64,000 nucleotides of DNA, taken from positions 9,681,962 through 9,745,961 of the forward strand of contig NC_067208.1 of assembly GCF_026262505.1 (NCBI RefSeq), given 5' to 3'. Shown one piece after another: positions 9,231 to 17,548 of the stretch. Each line of letters begins with the position of its first letter. Within the stretch, counting starts at the first letter, position 1. The notes under the pieces are model-generated. The model was not told where the DNA came from. It worked only from the letters and a program-made list of their open reading frames with translations, and ran no database searches. A program made the translations under genes and the position numbers. This DNA comes from Trichomonas vaginalis G3. Lineage: Eukaryota; Parabasalia; Trichomonadida; Trichomonadidae.

Positions 9231-10806
9231 ATAATATTGTTGCATGCTAAGTAGTGTCAACGATAGAAATTGAGAGCCTATTAATCGTCGAGGAAGTACG
9301 ATTATTTTTTGAAAAAAAAGTATCTTAAAATATGATTATTAATATGTTTTTAAAATAAAAAATTTGAAAGTTAATTTGAGATTCTCATATAATTTTTTGA
9401 ATGAAAAAAATAAATATAGTCTATATGAGTTTTTGAATAATCACACTTGAGATATATCTAAAAAATAATTAAAAATAGAGTTTGAGAAGACTTTTCAAGG
9501 TGTAATGAAAAGTGTGATATAGAAAATAATTATAATAGATATTTAATTTTATATATTGCTAAGCATTAATTAAATTTTTTAGGAAAAACACTTTTCAATA
9601 AGTATTCAATATTTGAAAATACGCTCCAAAAAAATAGATTCTTTTATATTCGCTTATATAAAAGGAGACTCTCTATCAGATGCGAATGCCTGAATTCAGC
9701 ACCTCTGATAGAGAGTTTTCCTCTTATATAAGCAAATCTTTTTCATTCGTTTTGTTAATAATAAAAAACATCAAAAGCTACAAATGAGAAAATTAAACCC
9801 TGCGAGGCAGCCAGTCTAGAACTGGCACTTCGCAGGGTTGAATTTCTCTTGACAAAATACAATAATCAAATGCTCCAAAGTTTTCAAATTTTATTACAGG
9901 AATAGGAGCCTACAAAGCACTGATTATATATCAGTGCCTGGTAGGCTCCTATTCCTTCTCTAAATGGGAGAAACTTTGTTTGAATAAGATAACATGCGAA
10001 CAAAGTTTCTCCCATTTAGAGTGGGATTTGGAGGGTGGGAGGTACATAGATAGACTATGTATCTCTCACCCTCCAATTCCCTCGGGAAAGTTCGAAAACT
10101 TTGGTGCAATCGTTGCTGATTGCACCAAAGTTTTTGCGTTTAATTGAAGGAATTGCTCTTTATGATATATACAGTTACAATGCATATATCATAAGGAGCA
10201 ATTCCTTCCAGATATCTGGCAAACCTGCTCGCAATGGTTCACAATTGCGAACAAGTTTTGTCATTTGTCAAGAGAAATTAAACCCTGCGAAGCGCCAGTT
10301 CTAGACTGGCACCTCGCAGGGTTTAATTTCTCATATTGGTAGCTTTTTATGTTTTTATATTAACAATAACTCATGAAAAAGATCCGCTTATATAAAAGGA
10401 AACTCTCTATCAGAGGTGCTGAATTCATGCATTCGCATCTGATAGAGAGTTTCCTTTTATATAAGCAAATATAAGAGAATCTATTTTTTGGACCGTATTC
10501 TCAAATATTGAATACTTATGAAAAGTGTTTTTTTCTAAAAATCTCAGAATATATTTACAATAGTAAAATAAATAAGATATTTAAATTTATTTTTAAATGC
10601 TTTTTTTATATGAGATTCTCAAAAGTTATATCAAAAGTCTGTTTTTTCTAAAATCTAATATCATAATCTATTTCTCATTTTAAGTACATCTTAATTCATT
10701 TTATTTTCTATATTTTTTCAATATTTTTGAGGGAATTGTGTTGCTTCCCCGACGATAAAATTGAGAGGTTTACACAGTGACACTACTTAGCATGCAACAA
10801 TATTTA
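9231..10806. mobile_element. FB1: foldback-like element made of nested hairpins
   Basis: The ends are inverted copies of AATATTGTTGCATGCTAAG. Between them about ten hairpins with 20-40-bp arms follow each other from 9,640 to 10,480. The outer hairpins also pair across the centre: 9,580-9,740 is an inverted match of 10,380-10,540, and the AAACCCTGCGA hairpin at 9,790-9,852 matches that at 10,268-10,330. The element is therefore palindromic at two scales. It contains no transposase; an open frame at 10,101-10,304 is an accident of the hairpins. A target duplication could not be fixed because the flank itself is palindromic (AATATT). Confidence 0.65.
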
Positions 10807-11283
10807 TTGATTATATTTCAGATCACTCAATTAAAAAAAGCCGTCTTTCTTTCAAAATTTCTGAATTATTATCCTTTCAATTTTAATGAATAAAATCATA
10901 TTTATTCTTCTTTAAAACACTTCATTTCTTTAATTGTAGTGTTGCTTACTGCAACACTTAAACCACTTGTGGATTCCATTGAATGGCCTTCAATGGAATT
11001 CACAATTGGTTTAAAATTAGTTGATGCATATCCTATGTATGGTCCTAATATGGTCTGGCCAACCATATTCTAGTTGGAAATACATAGGATAGTATCACTA
11101 ATCAATACAATACATAACAAAGTTAAATGCGAAAACAAACAAATTACAAAATCGTTCAAAACGAAGAATGAATACAAAAACACTTATGCACTGAGGCTGG
11201 CCACCTCAGTGCATTTCGAATAAACATACAAGTATAATCAATTTAAAAAAAATATTTTATAATTTTTACAAAGACAAGAGCAA
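10807..11283. repeat. Hairpins behind the hAT transposase gene
   Basis: No gene is seen. Four further palindromes occur here: near 10,938-10,958 (GTGTTGC arms), 10,965-11,016 (ATTCCATTGAA arms), 11,026-11,092 (TATCCTATGTAT arms) and 11,188-11,215 (GCACTGAGG arms). They lie between FB1 and the 3' end of the hAT gene and may be subterminal sequence of the hAT element, whose terminus I could not identify. Confidence 0.5.
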
Positions 11284-13148
11284 CTATGTTTTCCAACTAG
11301 CTCCCTTCATGATCTTTAGCCTAGCGTCCATTAATTCCTTACTCATGTTTAAATTTGAACAAGTTAAGATGAGACGCTGGGCTGAGATTGTTCTTTCACA
11401 GCTTGCCTCCGCACAAGTGCAGCAAGTTATGCGGAGGCATATATTTGCGAACAATCCCCAATTTTCATCATTGATTTTAAAATTAAAATCAAAAATGTCC
11501 AAGCCACTTACAGTTCTTGATGTTTTAAAGATATGATTGTTATTGGCAATCATATCTTTAAATAGTTTAACTATATCATCAATCACATCATCACTACGTC
11601 CTCTTTTTTTAGTTCGCTTGTGAACCAGCTAATTGCAGCATCAACCATCGGAGAATCACAGAGCTCTTCACCCTCAGTATCATCATTACTCCTCATGAAC
11701 TTCTTCCTGCTCATGAAGATCTTCATTGAATCTATTAAGATCCTGGGCTGGCCAATTGTGCTTCAACGAGGGTGCTGGTGGTTCGGTGTTTCCTTCTGCT
11801 TCAGCGGCGGCGTCTCCCATGAAGATTTCCCTGACATCTTCTATCGGGTCTTCCTCTTTCTGCCGGTAGTGGAACATCTTCACGTAGCCGCTTGTTGGGG
11901 GAGGGAATTCTCTGCTATTGATACTGTTCCTAGCAAACATGAGGCCTTTGGGTGTAATGATGTATGCAAATGCCCAAAGGCCTCCCATTTGCGAATGAAT
12001 GGTCTTCTCAAGCAAGATGTCCCTAAAGATTCTGGCGAATCTGTTGTTTTCGGCATCAAGCTCTTCCAGGGCCTTCATTGCATTATAGATGCAAGGATAG
12101 ACCCTGGAAAGTGGAGACTTCGGGTCTTCGAAGATCAGGACCAAGCTGGCGAAGATGACGGAACACTTATACAGATCTTCTGTTCCGTCAGGAATGAAAT
12201 GGAATAATGTCACCTTCGCCCGCTTGGTCCAGATAAAATGGAGAGGATAGATGAAGGATACCCATCTTGTTTCGACATTGGATGGGCATCTTGATCCAAA
12301 AACCTCGACATGCTGGCGGCATATTTCGGCAACTTCCAGCAATTGATCCTTCAATGGTGAAATTGCTGGATGGTTCATTGCCGCCTTATAAGCATTGTGT
12401 ACCCTGTGGCAAATACAGGGTACAACAATGATTTCCTTCATCCATTGCACCTTGGATAAGGCAAGGATGGAATTATCCTTACCAGTAAGTGCAGCCAATT
12501 GTGCTGTTCCTCCATCAACTATGACACAGCCGATCTGCACGTGACAATCATGGATTGCCTTCAATCCATTATTGATCGCGAGTGTGTAGTTGGCAGTCTT
12601 CAATCCAGTCATTCTTTCTGTATGGGCTGGATAAGACTGAATTGGAAAGCAAGGATTTTCCAACACAAAGTCGAGTAAAGATCTCTTCTGTGTGGTACCT
12701 TCGTCTAGAGCGACACTAGCGTAAGGCATGCTGAACGTAGAGAAGCGCGCCATAATACTTGAGTGAATCTCTTTGGATGTCTGTATGAGTATATCTTTGA
12801 GCTTATCGCGCTTGTAATGAGGGATTTTTTCCATTCCAACTTGTATTGCAGTTTTTCCATTCTCCTTTGATGTTGTATAGCCTAAACAAAAGCTATACAC
12901 AATTAAGTTGTATATTTCGTCACTTTCCCCTGTGCTGAGAGAGATATTATGCTTTGCTAATAGGATAGCTAATCTGCGAAAAATTCCATCAGCAGTAAAT
13001 TCAACAGAACCTTCCATTTGTGATTCTGTAGATAATATAAAATTTCGAATATCTTTTTGTTTTGCACTATCAGGGAAACATTCATGAAGCTTCCCATTGC
13101 TGATTTCTTTTTTTAGGTGATCATCTCTTTTTTTAAAGGCGCATCTGA
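11284..13148 (-). pseudogene. hAT-superfamily transposase, main part, split by P2
   Basis: The main frame (11,686-13,148) encodes a hAT-type RNase H fold. It shows VALDEGTT (first catalytic Asp region), VIVDGGTAQ, CICHRVHNAYK (the CxxH insertion region), and ETRWVSF, a typical hAT patch. The frame 11,284-11,586 encodes the hATC dimerisation end with CAEASCERTISAQRLI and a following NLNMSKELMDARLKI. The two parts lie in different frames with at least two frameshifts between about 11,610 and 11,700, one beside a run of seven A bases. The front of the gene is cut off by Polinton P2 at 13,149 and resumes at 37,887-38,021. This is a dead copy of a cut-and-paste transposase. Confidence 0.8.
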
Positions 13149-14003
13149 AGTTAGTATCATGAAATTGGGTACCAAGGGTCTACGCCCCTCAGTCCCCCTT
13201 TTCATGTTTTGACAAAATAATCGGATATCGTAAATTTACAAAACATATTTTTGACATTTACAAAAAATAAAAAAATATTTTTTTAAAAAATTAACTTTAA
13301 AAAATAACCTTAATTTATTTTTATTTTATTTTTTTTATTTTTATATAAATATGTCAGATTACATTTATTACGACACTTTTCCTGAACGTTTCCATGAACT
13401 TTTCAAAACGCAAGTAAAACTAAGAAACATGCATTTTAACAGAAGTGAACCCATTGATGAAATCAGAAATCCTGAATATATTATAATACCTTATGATGTT
13501 AAATTTATTGCGTACATTCCTTATGGACGTAGAAGAACTAAAACAATTTCAACAAATATGAAAAATTATTTCTGGAGTGATGAGGAAGGATGTATTTTCT
13601 ACATTAATGCATACTTAAATAAAGTCACATACGTTAAAACCATTGGTTATACATTCTTTGAATTTTTCATATTTGATGACGATGGAAACAGACGCGCAGT
13701 TTATCCATTCGAATATACTTATAACTGTTTTCATAAAGCCCTAAATGAATATATAGTAAGTAAGGACTGATACCGGAAGAATAACGTTAAAATTTTTTAT
13801 TTATTTTTTTTATCATAGATTTTAACACCCAGAGTAAAAAATAATTAAATAAATTAACTCAAAAATTTTTAATTTCTGTATATACTAAATTTTTCATAAA
13901 TGATAAAATTAATTTAGAGGGCTCTTTGAGCCCATCTCGCCGCTACGCGGCTTAGGGTATATCTAACCCGATATCTAACCTCATTTCTAACCTTGTGAAT
14001 TTT
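13149..14003. repeat. Left terminal inverted repeat of P2
   Basis: About 855 bp match 37,026-37,886 in reverse, with only a few substitutions and small indels. It contains a whole gene (13,351-13,770) and, near its inner edge, two adjacent GC-rich palindromes around 13,920-13,966. The outer flank TCTGA is the target duplication. Confidence 0.92.
13351..13770 (+). CDS. Terminal-repeat gene of P2, left copy, unknown function
   Basis: The protein of about 140 residues starts MSDYIYYDTFPERFHELF behind a TTTTTATATAA motif. It is rich in Tyr and Phe and has a central IPYGRR patch and FFIFDDDGNRRAVYPFEY near the end. It has no membrane span or signal peptide. I recognise no family. The gene lies wholly within the terminal repeat, so every complete P2-type element carries two copies that face inward. 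P3 also has a gene within its terminal repeat, but with unrelated sequence. Presence in both ends suggests selection or gene conversion; the function is unknown. Confidence 0.7.
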   Translation: MSDYIYYDTFPERFHELFKTQVKLRNMHFNRSEPIDEIRNPEYIIIPYDVKFIAYIPYGRRRTKTISTNMKNYFWSDEEGCIFYINAYLNKVTYVKTIGYTFFEFFIFDDDGNRRAVYPFEYTYNCFHKALNEYIVSKD

Positions 14004-14142
14004 AACAGTAAATATGCTGGCATGATTCAGGAATGTCATCGCTGCTGTCTTCAAACTCTTTTATAGATTCATACCATAAACGAGCTTCACGGGAAATGAG
14101 AAGTAATGAAACAATAATTAATAATTTATTAGTAAAATTCAT
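14002..14142 (-). CDS. 46-residue single-span membrane peptide of P2
   Basis: The small frame starts MNFTNKLLIIVSLLLISREA, a hydrophobic segment near the N-terminus that could be a signal anchor. It ends in an acidic, Cys-containing tail (EFEDSSDDIPESC). A TTTTATATAAA motif directly precedes the start. Its last codons touch the inner edge of the left terminal repeat. No family is recognised. The start motif and a one-span layout like other Polinton small genes are the only support. Confidence 0.4.
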   Translation of the reverse strand: MNFTNKLLIIVSLLLISREARLWYESIKEFEDSSDDIPESCQHIYC

Positions 14143-14241
14143 TTTATATAAAAATAAAATTTTATATCTAATCTGATTTTTCGAATTCTTCTAACTTCTT
14201 CTTCAGTTCTGCTATATTATCTTCATATAATTTAATCTTTC

Positions 14242-14397
14242 TTAATATTCCATTTTATTTAATGGCTGCTTAATTTTTCTAAATTGAACTCTACCATCTT
14301 TCATTTGATGAACATAAAAACCTTCTGGAATAGTTCCTGATTTAATGTATTCAACTAAAAATTTTTGTTTTGTTGCTTCAGTAATTTTAGTACTCAT
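14242..14397 (-). CDS. Small basic P2 protein, unknown
   Basis: This 51-codon frame starts MSTKITEATKQKFLVEYIK. It carries SGTIPEGFYVHQMKDGRVQF, which looks like a small beta-hairpin motif, and the coding character may continue downstream of the stop. A T-rich start motif precedes the Met. The function is unknown. It belongs to the minus-strand cluster of small genes at the left end. Confidence 0.4.
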   Translation of the reverse strand: MSTKITEATKQKFLVEYIKSGTIPEGFYVHQMKDGRVQFRKIKQPLNKMEY

Positions 14398-14467
14398 TTT
14401 ATTAAAAGTAAAAAATAAAAAATATTTTTAAAATTAACTTTATTTTTTATCGTCGTCTTTTCCTTAA

Positions 14468-14659
14468 TTACTGTGGATCAACTAGGTCGGTTGAAGGTCT
14501 ATTACTTTCTTTATAGTGCTTATAAAGTTTATAAGCCGCCATATGATAAGGATAATTAAACCATAAATACGCTTTACCTAAAGTTTTCAATCGATTATAT
14601 AAATCATTATTGTTAGGCGTTTCAGGTGGTGCAGGGTATTCGAGAACATCTCTAACCAT
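14468..14659 (-). CDS. 63-residue P2 protein, unknown
   Basis: The frame encodes MVRDVLEYPAPPETPNNN followed by a Tyr-rich helical segment (YLWFNYPYHMAAYKLYKHY). It ends 4 bases before the start region of the next upstream gene, so the minus-strand cluster is tightly packed. No family is recognised. A small virion component is possible by position only. Confidence 0.45.
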   Translation of the reverse strand: MVRDVLEYPAPPETPNNNDLYNRLKTLGKAYLWFNYPYHMAAYKLYKHYKESNRPSTDLVDPQ

Positions 14660-14663
14660 TTAA

Positions 14664-15167
14664 TTACTTTAAAACTCTTGGTTTCTTTTTAGTTTTTAAC
14701 AGTTTCTTTGCTTTTGCGATTTTAGCTAAAATATATCTTCGACCGTAATGGAACCAATTAGAACCTCCTGTTTTAGGGTCAAAAGGTCTTCCATAACCGC
14801 CAGGGTCATATGGTGCGACTGCAGTTACTGGCGCAGGTGCTGAATTAATCGGCGATGCCTCAATTGGTGGATATTCTGGCTGTTTCTCCTTTTCTTTAAG
14901 TGAATTTAATTTAAACTCTTCGCCATTCAACTGACCTTTAAAATCTTTTAGCTGCTTAGATATTTCATTATCTTCGCCTAAAAGGTTCTGCGACTGATCA
15001 GCGACCCAGTTACCTAATTTCTTTAACTTTTCAGATTTTAATTTTCTGGCAGCAGCTCCCACAAGCATTCCAGCATTATTTTTTAAAGCTTTTGATACAG
15101 CTCCACCAGTTAAACCGTCAATAGCTTTATAACCTCCATACAAAGCTGATAGTGTTGAAAATACCAT
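14664..15167 (-). CDS. Gly-rich/basic minor virion protein candidate of P2
   Basis: The protein has 167 residues. The first 50 are hydrophobic and Gly/Ala-rich (GGYKAIDGLTGG, MLVGAAARKLK), the middle is charged, then Pro-rich. The C-terminus is strongly basic (AKIAKAKKLLKTKKKPRVLK). This order resembles membrane-lytic and DNA-condensing minor capsid proteins of adenovirus-like viruses. It is the largest of the left-end small genes and abuts its neighbour on each side (15,168 begins the next frame). The role is inferred from composition and context. Confidence 0.5.
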   Translation of the reverse strand: MVFSTLSALYGGYKAIDGLTGGAVSKALKNNAGMLVGAAARKLKSEKLKKLGNWVADQSQNLLGEDNEISKQLKDFKGQLNGEEFKLNSLKEKEKQPEYPPIEASPINSAPAPVTAVAPYDPGGYGRPFDPKTGGSNWFHYGRRYILAKIAKAKKLLKTKKKPRVLK

Positions 15168-15368
15168 TTAATGCTTATTAAAATCATTTCTCATAATGAT
15201 TAACTCATAAAATTTTTCATCGGAGCTAAACGTTAATGAAACTCTGACTTTTTCACCACTGAACCTCTTTATTAGTTCATTAATTCTATCAATTATATTA
15301 GCACACTCACTTACATCATCAATGATAGTAATATCATCACAAATTATTTTTACATTTAACGACGTCAT
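15168..15368 (-). CDS. 66-residue P2 protein, unknown
   Basis: This short acidic/beta-patterned protein begins MTSLNVKIICDDITIIDDV and ends VSLTFSSDEKFYELIIMR. Its stop touches the start of the next gene, an arrangement typical of this cluster. No family is recognised, and there is no membrane span. Confidence 0.45.
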   Translation of the reverse strand: MTSLNVKIICDDITIIDDVSECANIIDRINELIKRFSGEKVRVSLTFSSDEKFYELIIMRNDFNKH

Positions 15369-15378
15369 TTATTACAAA

Positions 15379-15675
15379 TTAATTTCTTCTATTCTTTAAA
15401 TAATTAATAAAAGACCTAATACGTGTGAGTGGTTCGCGGTTCCTTTCCTGTGTCGGGCTTGTTTGAATCGGTGTAGATTTTTTCAGACCTGTTGGAATAA
15501 GATCAGCCCCGGCAGTTGAATTAATCGGTGTTCTATATAAATTTCTATATAAATATGGTCCCGCTACAGCACCAGCAGCTAATAAAAGACCTACAGGAAT
15601 TACAATTCTATTATAATTCCGCGGTTTAGGATCTTCATCAAAACTAGCCCATGCGCTTTCAGTCGTTGAACTCAT
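15379..15675 (-). CDS. 98-residue single-span membrane protein of P2
   Basis: After a short polar start the protein has one hydrophobic span (IVIPVGLLLAAGAVAGPYLY), then a polar Thr/Pro-rich tail ending in a basic stretch (YLKNRRN). It could sit in a virion membrane or host membrane, with the tail outside or in the lumen. The start lies behind an AATTATATATAA motif. No family is recognised. Confidence 0.5.
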   Translation of the reverse strand: MSSTTESAWASFDEDPKPRNYNRIVIPVGLLLAAGAVAGPYLYRNLYRTPINSTAGADLIPTGLKKSTPIQTSPTQERNREPLTRIRSFINYLKNRRN

Positions 15676-15692
15676 TTATATATAATTAAATT

Positions 15693-16295
15693 TTAATAAG
15701 CGATTAATATGAGTTCGATAATAATACTATCTTTTCTGTCATCAGGAAGGACAATATCTTTTAGGCTCGATGGTTCAACTAATTTTATATTAAATTTATT
15801 AACATAATTAGTTATTGAATAATGCTTCGGCGGAGAATATAAACAGTTTGATAAACATAAAATAGAATCTTCAGCGAATTCACTTATACTTGATTTAATG
15901 ATTGCCGCTTCTCTGGACCAAACACCATTAAATGAAATTGATGTTAATAAATAATCATCATTTTTAATGGAAATTGATTTTGGTAAGTACTCCAGGAGGT
16001 CATTTAATGTTATCTGTTCTGCTCCGAACTGAGCAAATCGATAAAAGCATTCATCATTATTAATTCCTGTAATCTCTTGAAAATTTTTATTCGTGTATAC
16101 ATTTTCAATCTCATCACCGACAGCACCATCTTTTAAATCAAATATGAAACCAGCTTTTGAATTTGAATTAACACGAAATTCTATTGAATTAGTTTCAAAA
16201 CTATAAAACATATCAACTTCATTAGGTTGAGGATATCCGGCACCTTTTAACTGTTCAATAAGAACCGATTTAATCTTTTTATTAAATGCTGTCAT
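15693..16295 (-). CDS. 200-residue P2 protein, unknown
   Basis: This mixed alpha/beta protein begins MTAFNKKIKSVLIEQLKGAG and has ASFIFDL-like and FNGVWSREAAIIKSS patches. No catalytic motif or membrane span is obvious. Its start overlaps the end of the next upstream gene (16,282-16,581) by 14 bases, so the two are probably co-expressed. By location beside the packaging ATPase it may be a virion morphogenesis protein, but nothing in the sequence proves this. Confidence 0.5.
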   Translation of the reverse strand: MTAFNKKIKSVLIEQLKGAGYPQPNEVDMFYSFETNSIEFRVNSNSKAGFIFDLKDGAVGDEIENVYTNKNFQEITGINNDECFYRFAQFGAEQITLNDLLEYLPKSISIKNDDYLLTSISFNGVWSREAAIIKSSISEFAEDSILCLSNCLYSPPKHYSITNYVNKFNIKLVEPSSLKDIVLPDDRKDSIIIELILIAY

Positions 16296-16581
16296 AATCT
16301 CCTGTGTCTAAATCTATATAAATCTGTAAATCATATTGATGATTATCTCTTATTATTCCAAAGTTATATAATTCAATGGTTCGTCCTGCAGGAATGGTTT
16401 TTATCTGTCTTATTTCAATTGCTTTTTCGCCAGTGTTATAATCAACCCAGTGTTTAGGGTATTCATAAATGTATTCACCATTGATTATTTTAAACGGTTG
16501 TGAAAATATGTGCTCATAATAGATTTTAATACTTTTATCATTAAGACTGGGAACGGTATTAACAAAATTTCTGACTTGCAT
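16282..16581 (-). CDS. 99-residue P2 protein, unknown
   Basis: This beta-rich small protein starts MQVRNFVNTVPSLNDK. It contains YEYPKHWVDYNTGEKAIEIR and a C-terminal strand pattern (DLQIYIDLDTGDYDSI). It shares a 16-bp start region with the packaging ATPase on the other strand. No family is recognised. The tail overlaps the next gene by 14 bases. Confidence 0.5.
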   Translation of the reverse strand: MQVRNFVNTVPSLNDKSIKIYYEHIFSQPFKIINGEYIYEYPKHWVDYNTGEKAIEIRQIKTIPAGRTIELYNFGIIRDNHQYDLQIYIDLDTGDYDSI

Positions 16582-16597
16582 TTTTAATTATAATAAA
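16582..16597. promoter_or_regulatory. Two-way start region, 16 bp
   Basis: Only ttttaattataataaa separates the ATG of the minus-strand 99-residue gene from the ATG of the plus-strand ATPase. Any promoter and 5' leader for both must lie within or overlap the opposite coding region. Comparable spacers occur at 21,257-21,275 and 62,634-62,651. Confidence 0.5.
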
Positions 16598-17548
16598 ATG
16601 AAACATTTATTTGAAGAAGTAGATGAAAAAATGAATGAAAAATCTGATAAACTCAATAGTTCATTAATTCTTCCCTTCAGTAAGGATTATCAGTTCTGTT
16701 CAAACGGTGTGTATTTCTATTGTGGAAAAATGGGTTCAGGAAAGACTTTTAATTTAATTCGTCATATTTTAATTACTGAACGATTAGGTCAAGATTCATA
16801 TTATGACCAAATCATTATATCAGCAACTTCAGATTCAATGGATTCAACAGCGAAGACGTTTATGGGTAAAGTTCAGGCATCAGTGGTGAAGGTTCCGGAT
16901 AGTGAATTAATTTCTTTTCTTCAACGTTATATAAGAAGAAAGAAGAAATATTATGCAATAGTTGAATTTATACAATCTGGCATGCAAAAGACCTCGGAAG
17001 AAATGGAAAGAATTATTGATAAACATCATTTGAGACAGCAGGATGGTACGTATGATATGAAACGATTGACAAACTACATTCTCTCAAAACTTTCAAAATA
17101 TCCTTTTAAAAAATATCCATCAAACACTTTATTAGTTTGTGATGATTTCGCTGGTAAAGGTTTGGTTTCAAAACCAGATTCACCATTAGCTAATTTAATA
17201 ACGAAAGTCAGACATTATCACATGACTGTAGCAATACTAATGCAAACGTGGAGGTTTTTAGCATTAAACATAAAACGTCTCATTACTGATTTCGTTATAT
17301 TTCAAGGTTTCTCAAAATACGATATAGAATTAATTTGGAAGCAATCAGGAATAACATTACCTTTTGATGAAATCTGGGATGCTTATAAATCACTCATTTC
17401 ACCACGTTCATATTTAGAAATTCATATAATGACTAATACAATTAATGTTAAAAATATACCTTGTGAAAGACCAACATTTTTATTTTTAACAATCTTAAAT
17501 TTTGCCATCATTAAAGAGGGTAAAAAACTATTAGATGTCCACATTTAA
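16598..17548 (+). CDS. Genome-packaging ATPase of P2 (FtsK/HerA, A32 type)
   Basis: The protein has 316 residues. It has a Walker A motif GKMGSGKTFNL near residue 45, a Walker B LLVCDDFAGKG near 190, and the downstream sensor-like AILMQTWRFL region. These match the A32-like packaging ATPases of Polintons, virophages and large DNA viruses, which pump DNA into preformed capsids. It faces the small-gene cluster across a 16-bp start region. Its stop codon overlaps the TTAA duplicated by the Kolobok insertion, which sits directly behind it. Confidence 0.85.
   Translation: MKHLFEEVDEKMNEKSDKLNSSLILPFSKDYQFCSNGVYFYCGKMGSGKTFNLIRHILITERLGQDSYYDQIIISATSDSMDSTAKTFMGKVQASVVKVPDSELISFLQRYIRRKKKYYAIVEFIQSGMQKTSEEMERIIDKHHLRQQDGTYDMKRLTNYILSKLSKYPFKKYPSNTLLVCDDFAGKGLVSKPDSPLANLITKVRHYHMTVAILMQTWRFLALNIKRLITDFVIFQGFSKYDIELIWKQSGITLPFDEIWDAYKSLISPRSYLEIHIMTNTINVKNIPCERPTFLFLTILNFAIIKEGKKLLDVHI

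Noticed and set aside
11620-12207. 195-codon plus-strand frame
   Set aside because: Antisense of the hAT transposase, which has clear family motifs on the minus strand.
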